From Streptomyces montanisoli (GTDB taxonomy: Bacteria > Actinomycetota > Actinomycetes > Streptomycetales > Streptomycetaceae), in contig NZ_JAGIQL010000008.1 in the NCBI RefSeq assembly GCF_017813245.1, forward strand, positions 1-64,000: DNA of 64,000 nucleotides. Direction: 5' to 3'. The number at the start of each line of letters is the position of its first letter. Within the stretch, counting starts at the first letter, position 1. The position numbers were made by a program, and so were the translations under genes. Positions 43,224 through 51,412 of the stretch are shown here, piece by piece. The notes beneath the pieces are model-generated. The model saw only the letters and a program-made list of their open reading frames with translations. It searched no databases and was not told the DNA's origin.

Positions 43224-43606
43224 TCCTGCACCATCTCGTTCTCGACGCGCCGACTCTGTTGGCGCTCTCCGGCAACCGGCAGGTGTCCGCGCTGATCCAT
43301 CGGGCGCATTTCGAGACGGAGACCCGCCTGTGGGCGCCGGTGCTCTCGGTTCTTGAGGCGGACCGTGTGCGCCCAGGCCTGGCCGAGCACCTGGGTCGGT
43401 TGGAGGTCGTCCATACGGTCGACCTGGACTGTCCGGCCGCTTTGGCGGTCGCGCGGTTGCACCACGACGGCGTGCCGCTGGGCACCGCGGCCGCGATCCA
43501 CGCGGCTCGGCACCTGCCGGAGTGGGGCGCGGCCGCTCTCGTCGCCACCGTTGAGCCCGAGGGGTACGAGGGCCACGCGGTTCCGGTCCTCGACCTCAAC
43601 CGCTGA
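43220..43606 (+). CDS. PIN-like toxin
   Basis: A 128-residue protein that begins MILHHLVLDAPTLLAL, with the first PIN-type Asp in LDAPTLLAL, then VLEADRVRP and a LDCPAALAV core. The end (VATVEPEGYEGHAVPVLDLNR) lacks the usual late Asp pair, so it may be a degenerate VapC or a different small toxin. The GTG start at 43220 overlaps the antitoxin stop (GTGA). Its expression is tied to the antitoxin. The target would be RNA if it is truly PIN-active. Confidence 0.72.
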   Translation: MILHHLVLDAPTLLALSGNRQVSALIHRAHFETETRLWAPVLSVLEADRVRPGLAEHLGRLEVVHTVDLDCPAALAVARLHHDGVPLGTAAAIHAARHLPEWGAAALVATVEPEGYEGHAVPVLDLNR

Positions 43607-43718
43607 GCCACGGCCGCCCCGCCGTCTCCTGGCCCGCGTGCCTCCCGTGCTCGGCCGGTGAGGACGGGCGTGACAGGGTGGCCGGGGCCAGGACCTGGCC
43701 GCCCCCTTGCCGAACCGC

Positions 43719-44261
43719 TCATCCGCGCTTGACCGGCGTGCGCGCCCGCATCAGGCCGTCAACTGGCGGAGTCATCGGCAACAAGGTTTCAGGGCAAGGA
43801 AGTTCGGCCCATACGACTTTGCCATGGTCGGTCATGAGGCGGCTGCCCCACCGGCGGCTCAGCGCCTCGACGAGGAAGAGGCCCCGGCCGCTCTCCGCCT
43901 CCGCGTCGTCGCTCCGGCCCGGGATGCCGGGTTCGCCGTCTCCCGCGTCCCACACCTCGACGCGCAGGCAGGCGTCGCACAGCCGGAGCCGGACCTCCAC
44001 GACCGCACCTTCCCCGGTATCGGCGCCCGAGGTGTGTGTCACGGCGTTCGCCACCAGTTCCGAAACGATCAGTTCGGCGTCGTCCCCGCGTCCCGGCACT
44101 CCCCAGATGATCAGTGCGTGACGGACGAACTCGCGTGCGAGACGGGCCGATTCGAGTGACACCGGAAGCCGCACCCCGGCGACGCGGCAGACTCGGCGTG
44201 CGTCCTCGGCGCCCGTGGCGACGTCCGCCACGGCCTCAGGCGCGCTGCTCCGCCGGCTCAT
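43719..44261 (-). CDS. HATPase_c anti-sigma-type ATP-binding protein
   Basis: A 180-residue RsbW/SpoIIAB-like protein of the HATPase_c_2 group. The N-box ELVANAVTHT is near 67-76, the G1 box VEVWDAGDGEP near 102-112, and the G2 box ESGRGLFLVEAL near 127-138. Such proteins bind ATP and either hold sigma factors or phosphorylate anti-anti-sigma partners, and they often sit next to Scr1/DUF397 clusters. Its ATG at 44261 overlaps the TGA of the upstream gene by 4 nt. Confidence 0.87.
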   Translation of the reverse strand: MSRRSSAPEAVADVATGAEDARRVCRVAGVRLPVSLESARLAREFVRHALIIWGVPGRGDDAELIVSELVANAVTHTSGADTGEGAVVEVRLRLCDACLRVEVWDAGDGEPGIPGRSDDAEAESGRGLFLVEALSRRWGSRLMTDHGKVVWAELPCPETLLPMTPPVDGLMRARTPVKRG

Positions 44262-44575
44262 CGCGGCGCCCCCACGCTGTGCACCTCGGCACCCCTGGTC
44301 CACAGGAGGTGGTCGACAAGGTGCGCCTGGAGCACGAGGTTCGTGCCCAGGTGCTGGAAGGACGGTACGAGCACCGACCGTGCCCCGGTACGCCCTAACG
44401 CCTCGACGAGCTCGTCGAGGGCGGCGAGGCTGCCCTCCGCGGTCTCCTCGTGGACCTCCACCAGCTCCCACCCGCGCCCCACGGCCCACGCGCGCATCCG
44501 CTCCTGGTCGGCCTCGATCTCGTCGTCCGGTGTGCCGGGATACGCCCGCATGTAGCCGTGGACCTGCTCGGTCAT
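44258..44575 (-). CDS. Resolvase-fold small protein without catalytic Ser
   Basis: A 105-residue protein resembling the N-terminal domain of serine recombinases: YMRAYPGTPDDEIEADQERMRAWAVGRGWELVEVHEE, then LVEALGRTGARSVLVPSFQHLG. The position of the nucleophilic Ser (YxRxS) is Tyr, and there is no DNA-binding tail, so recombination is unlikely. ATG 44575 has a GAGGAGG SD. It is coupled to the ATPase downstream (4-nt overlap) and divergent from the second Scr1 regulator. Probably regulatory or structural. Confidence 0.75.
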   Translation of the reverse strand: MTEQVHGYMRAYPGTPDDEIEADQERMRAWAVGRGWELVEVHEETAEGSLAALDELVEALGRTGARSVLVPSFQHLGTNLVLQAHLVDHLLWTRGAEVHSVGAPR

Positions 44576-44813
44576 GGGTTCCTCCTCGCGCGGCGGCGCT
44601 GGTGGGGCGGCGTGGTCGCGCCCGGGGAGACCACACGACGCGCGATGTGACCGGAACGTGCCGACCTCATAACGCACCGCAGTGGTGAACGCATGATGCA
44701 GCGTGGTCCGACTGAAGTGTTGAGTCAATACTTTCCAGGTAAGTACTATTACTTGCCCACGTGGTGATACCGCGTCATGCTGAGGGCTCCAGAGGGCCGA
44801 AGGAGGACCCGTC

Positions 44814-45674
44814 ATGCCGCTCAACACCAACCCGACGATCCGTCAGCGCAGGCTGGCCCGCCGTCTGCGCGAGCTGCGCACCACCGCCGGGATGACGCAT
44901 GCGGACGCCTCCGTGGTGCTGGACTCGGACAAGTCAAAGGTGGGCCGGATCGAGAACGCCCAGTCCGGCGTCCGGCTCCCGGATCTCCGCGCGCTGATGG
45001 ACCTGTACGGGGTCACCGACCCGGACGAGCGTGCCGAGATCGAGAAGCTGTCCCGGGAGTCGAAGCAGAAGGGCTGGTGGTCGCGGTACGCGAACGCCGT
45101 CGACGGCGCCTATGCCGCTTACGCCGCCGTCGAGTCCGACGCGAGTGAGCTGTACAACGTCGAGACGAACCTCGTCCCCGGGCTGCTCCAGACGCCGGAG
45201 TACACGCGGGCGGTGATCGGCCTACAGGTGCCGGACGCCACGTCCGAGCATGTGGAGACGCAGGTCACGGTGCGCGGGGAGCGCCGCCAGGTGCTCATGA
45301 AGGAGCAGCCCCCTCAGCTCTGGGTGATCGTCTCGGAGAGCGTGCTCTACCACCGGGTCGGGACGCGTGCGGTGATGAAAGCCCAGTTGGAGGCGCTGCT
45401 GGCGGACAGCCGCCGGTCCAACGTCCAGCTCCAGGTGCTGCCGCGGGAGGACCCGATGAACGCGTGCCTGTTCGGTCCGTTCGTCGTCATGGGCTTTCCC
45501 GCCGCGTCCGAAACCGACATCGCCTATAGCGAATCGCCCACGAGCACGCTGTACTACGAGGAGCCGGCCGAGGTCGAGGTGTACACGACGCTCTTCCGCC
45601 GCCTCAACATGGCCGCTGCTAACGTCAGGGCATCGCGGGCGTTGATCACGGACGCCGCAAAACAGATGGGTTAG
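44814..45674 (+). CDS. Second Scr1 family XRE regulator (DUF5753)
   Basis: A 286-residue regulator. XRE HTH at about 8-65 (IRQRRLARRLRELRTTAGMTHADASVVLDSDKSKVGRIENAQSG), DUF5753 at about 95-280 (LYNVETNLVPGLLQTPEYTRAVI, LQVLPREDPMNACLFGPFVVM). ATG 44814 follows a GAAGGAGG SD. The DUF397 gene follows 3 bp after its stop. Together with the divergent ATPase and resolvase-fold genes it forms a complete WhiJ/AbaA-type cluster. Probably a developmental or stress regulator. Confidence 0.9.
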   Translation: MPLNTNPTIRQRRLARRLRELRTTAGMTHADASVVLDSDKSKVGRIENAQSGVRLPDLRALMDLYGVTDPDERAEIEKLSRESKQKGWWSRYANAVDGAYAAYAAVESDASELYNVETNLVPGLLQTPEYTRAVIGLQVPDATSEHVETQVTVRGERRQVLMKEQPPQLWVIVSESVLYHRVGTRAVMKAQLEALLADSRRSNVQLQVLPREDPMNACLFGPFVVMGFPAASETDIAYSESPTSTLYYEEPAEVEVYTTLFRRLNMAAANVRASRALITDAAKQMG

Positions 45675-45677
45675 AGC

Positions 45678-45902
45678 ATGCAGTCGAACACCGAGCCTGT
45701 TCCGGCGGTAGGGCGGGCGTGGGTGAAGTCCTCGTACTCCGGCAACAACGGCAACTGCGTCGAGGTCGCCGCGCTACCGAGGGACGGGCGCGCGGTCCGG
45801 GACAGCAAGGACCCGCACGGTCCGGTCCTGGCCTTCGGGCTGGCGGGCTTCCACGCGTTCCTGTCGGGCGTCGCGTCAGAGAGCCTGCCGCCCGCGCGCT
45901 GA
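45678..45902 (+). CDS. Second DUF397 protein
   Basis: A 74-residue DUF397 protein: AWVKSSYSGNNGNCVEVAAL, VAVRDSK-type segment and PVLAFGLAGFHAFLSGV. It lies 3 bp after the Scr1 gene and is cotranscribed with it. A likely regulatory partner of that protein. Confidence 0.9.
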   Translation: MQSNTEPVPAVGRAWVKSSYSGNNGNCVEVAALPRDGRAVRDSKDPHGPVLAFGLAGFHAFLSGVASESLPPAR

Positions 45903-46019
45903 GGACCGCGCCGGCAGCGCCCCCGCCGTCCGGTGGTAACCCGGAGGCGGGGTGCCGTCGTGCCGTGCGCGCTGAGCCTTGACTCCCGTGCGGCTTGGCC
46001 GCATGGGGAGGCCGCGGCA

Positions 46020-46724
46020 TTACTTCCCGGTGCCCCAGTGGAAGCCGACGGGGTTGACCACGAGGCTGCGGATGTCCTTGGTGGCGGCAGCGGGGGCGAA
46101 GGCCAGGCTGTGGAGGTCCACGGTCTCCGAGACCGTGTTGTTGGGCGGGGTGATGTCCAGCCGGGTGTAGGTCTTGGCGGAGTCGTTGGTGGCCGGCATG
46201 TACCCCAGGATGAAGCCGGTCTCCTCGCCGGGCTTGAGCGTGACGGTGGACGCCGTCGCCGACTCGGTGTTGCGCTCGGCGTTGGGCCCCCTGTCGCCCA
46301 GGCCGTCGGGGCCCACGAGCTGGACGCCCGGGTAGCCGTGCATGCTGCACGTGTGGGAGCCCTTGTTCGTCAACGTGATCGCCAGCTCCTTGTCCTTGTA
46401 ACCTGGGGTGGAGGCGACGCTGAAGCCGAGATCATCGGTCTTGCACTTGGTGGTCGACGTCGAGCCACCGCTCTTGGCGGAGAGGTTGCTGCCACTGGAG
46501 TCCTTGGACGACCCGGACGAGCCGGAGTTCGAGGACGATCCGGAGCTCGATGACGAACCCTTGCCGCTGTCGGATGCGCTGGTTCCCAACGGGCTGCCGG
46601 TGGCGGCGGACGCGCTGCTGCCGGCGGCGGAAGCGCTCGACTGCCCGCCGCTGCCACAAGCGGTCAGTGAGAGGCCGGCCGCGGCGACGGTGAGGGCGAG
46701 GGCTGCGATCTTCTTGGCGCTCAT
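46020..46724 (-). CDS. DUF4232 lipoprotein
   Basis: A 234-residue predicted lipoprotein. Signal peptide with a lipobox ending at Cys23 (LSLTAC), then a Ser/Gly-rich linker (about 25-90), then a DUF4232 domain (about 92-230) containing C..LGFSVASTPGYKDKELAITLTNKGSHTCSMHGYPGVQL, a C-x-C-like pair, and a C-terminal VDLHSLAFAPAAATKDIRSLVVNPVGFHWG. It is anchored in the membrane facing out. The family is common in actinobacteria with no known activity. Monocistronic. Confidence 0.88.
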   Translation of the reverse strand: MSAKKIAALALTVAAAGLSLTACGSGGQSSASAAGSSASAATGSPLGTSASDSGKGSSSSSGSSSNSGSSGSSKDSSGSNLSAKSGGSTSTTKCKTDDLGFSVASTPGYKDKELAITLTNKGSHTCSMHGYPGVQLVGPDGLGDRGPNAERNTESATASTVTLKPGEETGFILGYMPATNDSAKTYTRLDITPPNNTVSETVDLHSLAFAPAAATKDIRSLVVNPVGFHWGTGK

Positions 46725-47141
46725 CGGTACTCCTGGGGGGTGTCGTCTTGTTCGTGTGCTCGCGCCGGCTCGGCGGGCGGTGCTGCTTCAGAGGACACCA
46801 CGAGCCGGCTCGGCCGTTGCGGCCGACGCGACGTCAATACGTGTCTGTGACATGCGGGTCGAACCACCGTTACCGGGAAACAGAGGAAGCGGGACGGGCC
46901 GGGCGCATGCCACCCGCCCGATCGCGCGAAGCGTCGTCACTGGGCGGTCTCTCGTGTCCTCACCTGCACCGATGTGGATGCAGGGTGGCACGGCACCAAC
47001 CGCGCGCCACCGCCGGAGGGCACCCGGGGCAGAGCCGCACGCGCATGGCGGGGAACGGCGCCCCGGCCGTCCGACCAATCGGTCACCCCTTCGGCGCCGA
47101 ATCTCCTGTGTGGGGGTCGTTCGCCCGCCCAAGGAGGCAGC
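46725..47141. other. Intergenic region upstream of the CHRD/sortase cluster
   Basis: 417 bp without a convincing ORF. It must contain the DUF4232 promoter (minus strand) and the promoter of the 140-residue membrane protein (plus strand). A GGAGG-type SD lies at its right end. Repeats or stable hairpins are not prominent, and no RNA element is recognised. Confidence 0.5.
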
Positions 47142-47564
47142 ATGACCGGCACCGTGAAGGCTCGTCCGTATCCACTGTGGGGCTCGCCGCTGCACAGCCA
47201 TTGGCGGCCCGCCGCCGTAGTACTGCTGCTGATCACCGCAGGGGTGCACCTCTACCTGGCCCCCGCGCACCTGCGGGAAGCCCCCTACATCGGCTCCCTG
47301 TTCATCGCGCTGGCAGTCGCGTGCCTGATCTCGGCCGCCTTCCTCGCCCTGCGCGACACCGCGGCGGTCTGGTGGGCCACAGGGCTGGTCAACGCGCTGG
47401 CCGTCGTCGGCTACGTGCTCTCCCGCTCGGTCGGGCTACCGCAGATCGGTGACGACATCGGCAACTGGACCGAGCCGCTCGGACTCACGGCACTCGCCGC
47501 CGAAGCCCTGACCGTGGCCGCAGCACTCACGGCCCGGGCCGCGTCCCGGACACGCGTGAGCTGA
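47142..47564 (+). CDS. Four-helix membrane protein of unknown function
   Basis: A 140-residue integral membrane protein with four hydrophobic segments (about 22-42, 50-70, 76-96, 112-132). ATG 47142 has a perfect AAGGAGG SD 6 nt upstream. No family recognised beyond a general small actinobacterial membrane protein. It is followed 282 bp downstream by the CHRD-like protein and sortase genes on the same strand, so it may belong to their locus. Confidence 0.75.
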   Translation: MTGTVKARPYPLWGSPLHSHWRPAAVVLLLITAGVHLYLAPAHLREAPYIGSLFIALAVACLISAAFLALRDTAAVWWATGLVNALAVVGYVLSRSVGLPQIGDDIGNWTEPLGLTALAAEALTVAAALTARAASRTRVS

Positions 47565-47846
47565 TCGTCGAGAACTGATCGTCGAGAACTGATCGGCGGG
47601 AGCTGAACGGCCGGGCCGGCCGGACGTCCCTCACCGGCCCGTCACCCGAATAGACCAGTGGCCGGCCGGCCGCCGGCCGCCGCTGGTCACAGCGGTCTCG
47701 CCTGGGCGTTCCGGCCGGTTCTGCCGCCCGCGCGGCGGTGTTTCGAGGTGCCGTCCGGTGCGGAGCGGCCAAGGCTCGGTGCCGAGGCGCCGCCTCGCTT
47801 GCCCGCCGGGGGACCGGGCGAGGTTCCGCACACGAACGGAAGAGAC

Positions 47847-48635
47847 ATGAACAAGTCGCTCAAGGCCATAGTTCCGCTGGCGGTCCTGGGAGCCCAGGTG
47901 CTGCTGCCCGCCGCCGCATCGGCGTCGCCCTCGAACTCGGGCGCCACGACGACCTACCGGGCGCACATGACTCCGGTTCCGCTGAACGGCCAGAAGTCCG
48001 CTTCCGGCACGCTCACGCTCAAGCTCCACGGCAACCAGGCCACCATCCATGAGCAGGTCTCCGGCGTGGCCAAGACGTTCATGAACGCGCCGTTCCCGCA
48101 CGTGCAGCACATCCACGGCGGGGCGATGGGCACCTGCCCCACCGCGTCGGCCGACGCCAACCACGACGGTGTGATCAACACGCCCGAGGCGCAGCCCAAC
48201 TACGGGCCGATCCAGACCACCCTGTCCGTCAAGGGCGACACCAGCCCCGCGGCCGGCACCAACGTCAAGATCGCGCCGAGTGGGTCGAGCTTCACCTACG
48301 ACCGCACCATCACGCTGGACGCGGCCACCCTCAAGTCCATCCGCAGTGGCATCGCGGTCATCGTCGTCCACGGCCTCGACCCGGCCACCGCTCCCAAGGC
48401 CGCCACCACCGAGAAGAGCCCGCTGGTGCCCAGCCTGCCGCTGGCCGCCACCGCGCCGGCGATCTGCGGTTCGCTGAAGGCGGCCCAGGTCAGCCACATG
48501 CCCAAGGGCGGCGCCGCGACCGGTTCCGGCAGCACCCAGTCCACGCACGACGCCGGCCTGCTCGCCGCCGGCGGCGGTCTGCTCGCGGCCGCGGGCGGTG
48601 CCTGGTACCTGCGCCGCCGTCGCACCGCCGCCTGA
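47847..48635 (+). CDS. CHRD-like secreted, C-terminally anchored protein
   Basis: A 262-residue exported protein. Signal peptide (about 1-27), an extracellular domain with a CHRD-like pattern (TYRAHMTPVPLNG, TLKLHGNQATI, PHVQHIHGGAMG and a second His/Asp loop ADANHDGVI), a Gly/Ser linker and a C-terminal hydrophobic helix followed by Arg-Arg-Arg-Arg. This end matches a cell-wall sorting signal in layout, but no LPXTG-like motif is seen before the helix (the segment reads STHDAG). It lies 25 bp upstream of a class F sortase gene. CHRD assignment is moderate. Confidence 0.75.
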   Translation: MNKSLKAIVPLAVLGAQVLLPAAASASPSNSGATTTYRAHMTPVPLNGQKSASGTLTLKLHGNQATIHEQVSGVAKTFMNAPFPHVQHIHGGAMGTCPTASADANHDGVINTPEAQPNYGPIQTTLSVKGDTSPAAGTNVKIAPSGSSFTYDRTITLDAATLKSIRSGIAVIVVHGLDPATAPKAATTEKSPLVPSLPLAATAPAICGSLKAAQVSHMPKGGAATGSGSTQSTHDAGLLAAGGGLLAAAGGAWYLRRRRTAA

Positions 48636-48660
48636 TGACGCGGCCCCTCACCCGCTGACG

Positions 48661-49338
48661 ATGCGTCGACGCACGCAGCCGGTCAGGAACGGCCGCCGCG
48701 GCCTCACCGCCGTGGCGGCCGTCTGCGCCCTGGGCGGCCTCGGCACGCTCGCCACGGCCGTGGCCGAGCAGCCAGGACCGCCACCGCAGCCGCCCCGCGC
48801 GGCCGCCCCGTCCGCCACCCCTACCCCCCATCGATCCCATCGAGCAGCCACCGCCCCGGCGCCCGCGCGTGCCTTGCCCGCCTCACGCCCGGTGTCCCTC
48901 GCCATCCCGTCCATCGGCGTGCACACCTCGCTCATGAGCCTCGGGCAGAACAAGGACGGCAGCGTCGAGGTCCCCAGCCGGCCGCTGAAGGCCGGCTGGT
49001 ACCGCTACTCGCCCACCCCGGGCCAGAACGGCCCCGCGGTGATCCTCGGCCACGTCGACTCCGACGAGACCGGGCCCGCGGTCTTCTACCGCCTGGGCGC
49101 GCTGCGCCCCGGCGCGTCGGTCAGCGTCCGCCGCGAGGACGGCACCACCGCGGTCTTCACCGTCGACAAGGTCCGTGAGTACCCCAAGGACGGGTTCCCC
49201 ACCCGGACCGTCTACGGCAACACGCGCCGACCGGAACTCAGGCTGATCACCTGCGGGGACTGGGACGCCGACCACCACACGTACCGCGGCAACACCGTCG
49301 TCTTCGCCCACCTCACGCGCACCACCGCAAAGGGATGA
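48661..49338 (+). CDS. Class F sortase
   Basis: A 225-residue sortase. N-terminal membrane anchor (about 12-32), Pro/Ala-rich linker, then the catalytic domain (about 75-222). The His is in VILGHVDSDETG (about 125-136), the Cys in LRLITCGDWD (about 195-204), and an Arg is nearby for the oxyanion hole. Class F sortases are actinobacterial, and their substrates are poorly defined. It is cotranscribed with the upstream CHRD-like protein. Start: ATG 48661. Confidence 0.85.
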   Translation: MRRRTQPVRNGRRGLTAVAAVCALGGLGTLATAVAEQPGPPPQPPRAAAPSATPTPHRSHRAATAPAPARALPASRPVSLAIPSIGVHTSLMSLGQNKDGSVEVPSRPLKAGWYRYSPTPGQNGPAVILGHVDSDETGPAVFYRLGALRPGASVSVRREDGTTAVFTVDKVREYPKDGFPTRTVYGNTRRPELRLITCGDWDADHHTYRGNTVVFAHLTRTTAKG

Positions 49339-49362
49339 CCCCGCCGGACGCCGTGGCGCACG

Positions 49363-50679
49363 TCAGCCGTGCACGTCGATGCGTCCGGGTCGCGTGACCG
49401 CGAGGAGGACGAGCGCCGCAGCCTGGACGCAGGCGGTGACGGTGATCAGCAGCGGCACGGACACGTCGTACAGGACACCGGCCAGCGCCCCGCCACCCGC
49501 CGTCGCCGCCCCGACCACCGCGGCGAAGATCCCGTACGCCGTTGCCCTGCGGTACGGGCCGACGAGGTCGGCGACGGTGGCCCGCAGCGTCGATTCCTGG
49601 ACGCCCATGGCGGCTCCCCACACCATCGCGCCCGCCACGGCGAGCGGGACGCTGCGGGTGAACGCCAGCACTGGGACGATCGCCGCGAGCACCGGCAGCA
49701 CGGCCAGCACCTTCGGCCCCACGCGGTCGTACGCCCACCCGGTGGCCAGGGCCGCGACGGCGTCGACGGCCATAGCGCCCGCGTAGACGACCGGCACGGC
49801 CGCGACGGACAGGAGGTGGCGGGTGACGAGGTGGAAGGACAGCACGCCGAAGGTGGCGAACCCGGCCATGGTCGCCGCGGTGAACGCCGCGTAGATCCAG
49901 AAGGCCCTGGGCAGCGGCTCGCGGTCAGCAGCCGGAGTCGGAGCCGAACCCGGAGCCGGACCCGAACCCGGACCCGGAGCCGGACCCGGAGCGCCCCCGC
50001 CCCCGCCCCCGTCGGCGCTCGCGTCGGCGCTCGCGGCGCCCGCCGCCGTCTCGTACCCCGCCGGCTCGGGCACCCGGGCGCGCAGCCACCACAGCAGTAC
50101 GAGCACCGCGAGGCCGGGCAGGCCCAGCACGCCGAGGGCCGGTCCGTAGCTGCCGCCGGTCGCGGCCAGCACGCCCGCGACGACCAGCGGCCCGATCACC
50201 GCGCCGATCTGGTCCATCGCCTCGTGCACGGCGAAGCCCTTGCCGCGCCCGGTGACCGCGGTGGCGTGCGAGAGCAGGGTGTCCTTGGCCGGCGAGCGCA
50301 CCGCCTTGCCGACGCGTTCGGCGATCACCAGCGCGCAGGCCACCCACAGGGCCGCCGCGAGTCCGAGGACCGGGACGCTGATCACGGTGAGCGCGTAGCC
50401 GCAGATGGTCCAGGCCCAGAAGCGGCGGGTGCGGTCGGCGAGTGGCCCAGAGCCCAGGCGCAGCAGCAGCGCGGCCGCCTCGCCGACGCCCGTGACGATG
50501 CCGACGACCGCGGCCGTCGCGCCGAGGTGGGCGAGCAGGGGGCCGGTGACGGAGCGGGCGCCCTCGTAGACGAAGTCGGCCAGCAGACTGATCGTCCCGA
50601 AGACGACGACGAACCGCCAGGCGCGCATGCCCGGCGTGCGCGCCTGTGCGGCGGGCCCGGGAGCGCCGGGGAGGCTCAC
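49363..50679 (-). CDS. MFS transporter
   Basis: A 438-residue major facilitator with about 12 transmembrane helices and a central Gly/Pro/Ser-rich cytoplasmic loop (about 212-250) built from simple repeats. The first helix pair has the YEGARSVTGPLLAHLG and LADRTRRFWAW motifs. The substrate cannot be inferred. It lies 46 bp downstream of the DUF190 gene on the same strand, and its stop faces the sortase stop 24 bp away. Confidence 0.85.
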   Translation of the reverse strand: MSLPGAPGPAAQARTPGMRAWRFVVVFGTISLLADFVYEGARSVTGPLLAHLGATAAVVGIVTGVGEAAALLLRLGSGPLADRTRRFWAWTICGYALTVISVPVLGLAAALWVACALVIAERVGKAVRSPAKDTLLSHATAVTGRGKGFAVHEAMDQIGAVIGPLVVAGVLAATGGSYGPALGVLGLPGLAVLVLLWWLRARVPEPAGYETAAGAASADASADGGGGGGAPGPAPGPGSGPAPGSAPTPAADREPLPRAFWIYAAFTAATMAGFATFGVLSFHLVTRHLLSVAAVPVVYAGAMAVDAVAALATGWAYDRVGPKVLAVLPVLAAIVPVLAFTRSVPLAVAGAMVWGAAMGVQESTLRATVADLVGPYRRATAYGIFAAVVGAATAGGGALAGVLYDVSVPLLITVTACVQAAALVLLAVTRPGRIDVHG

Positions 50680-50725
50680 GCCGTCCGCGCCGTGGGCAGT
50701 GCCGAAGGGGCGGGTGCGCGGACGA

Positions 50726-51076
50726 TCACCGCTCCGGCGCCCGTTCGTCGCCGAAGCACACGACGCGGACCGGCTCCACGGTGATCAGGCCCTCGATGCC
50801 GAGCTCCTCCAGCCGCGGCAGGAACGCCTCGACGTGCTCCTCGGTGTCGACGACGACCACGGCGACGGGAAGGTCGTCGGCCATGGACAGCAGCCGGGTC
50901 GTGTGGACGACCTGCCGCCCGCCGAAGCCCTCCATGCCGTGGAAGATCGATGCGCCGGCCAGCCCCGCGCGGTGGGCCCGGTGGACGATCTCGCTGCACA
51001 TGGGCTTGTGGTGCCAGGTGTCGGTGTCGTCGAGCATGACGGTCAGGCGGACCGCTTCTCGCGTGTGGAAGCTCAT
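50726..51076 (-). CDS. DUF190 family protein
   Basis: A 116-residue DUF190 protein with the PII-like fold. Visible: [37 protein letters not shown] and [20 protein letters not shown]190 genes usually accompany CrcB fluoride channels or transporters; here it precedes an MFS transporter gene, with no crcB in the window. Binding of nucleotide-like ligands by the fold is family knowledge. Confidence 0.85.
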   Translation of the reverse strand: MSFHTREAVRLTVMLDDTDTWHHKPMCSEIVHRAHRAGLAGASIFHGMEGFGGRQVVHTTRLLSMADDLPVAVVVVDTEEHVEAFLPRLEELGIEGLITVEPVRVVCFGDERAPER

Positions 51077-51412
51077 GGCTCACTCCGATGCGACTCGCCG
51101 GACTCGCCGCGGCTCTCCGCTAATGGCGGTCCGGGCGGCCTTCGCGGACACAAGCGTACGAGCCGCGTCCCGCTCGCGCACGGCACTGCGGCGGACGGCC
51201 TCTGGGTACCCGCCGCGCTTGCGGGCCCACCAGGCAGCGGTGACGCTGGACGCTGAGCACGGCGCGTCGAGCGCGTCGCGGTGCGCGCGTCGTGCCCGGC
51301 GCGGTGTGCCAGGCACCGCGTAGCACCGCATAGCACCGCGCGGCGCGGTGTGGCGGCGCGGCATGCCGGGAAGCCGGAACCCGAAGACCCCGGGGCGAGG
51401 AAGGCGGCACGA
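51077..51412. other. Divergent intergenic region with GCACCGC repeats
   Basis: 336 bp between the DUF190 and dehydrogenase genes. At about 51300-51360 several TAGCACCGC/GCGGTG units form overlapping inverted repeats (for example GCGGTGTGCCAGGCACCGC). No gene is seen. The repeats may be operators or simple GC-rich secondary structure. Confidence 0.45.

Noticed and set aside
44258-44575. Active serine recombinase marking a mobile element
   Set aside because: The nucleophilic Ser is missing, the DNA-binding tail is absent and no repeats flank it.
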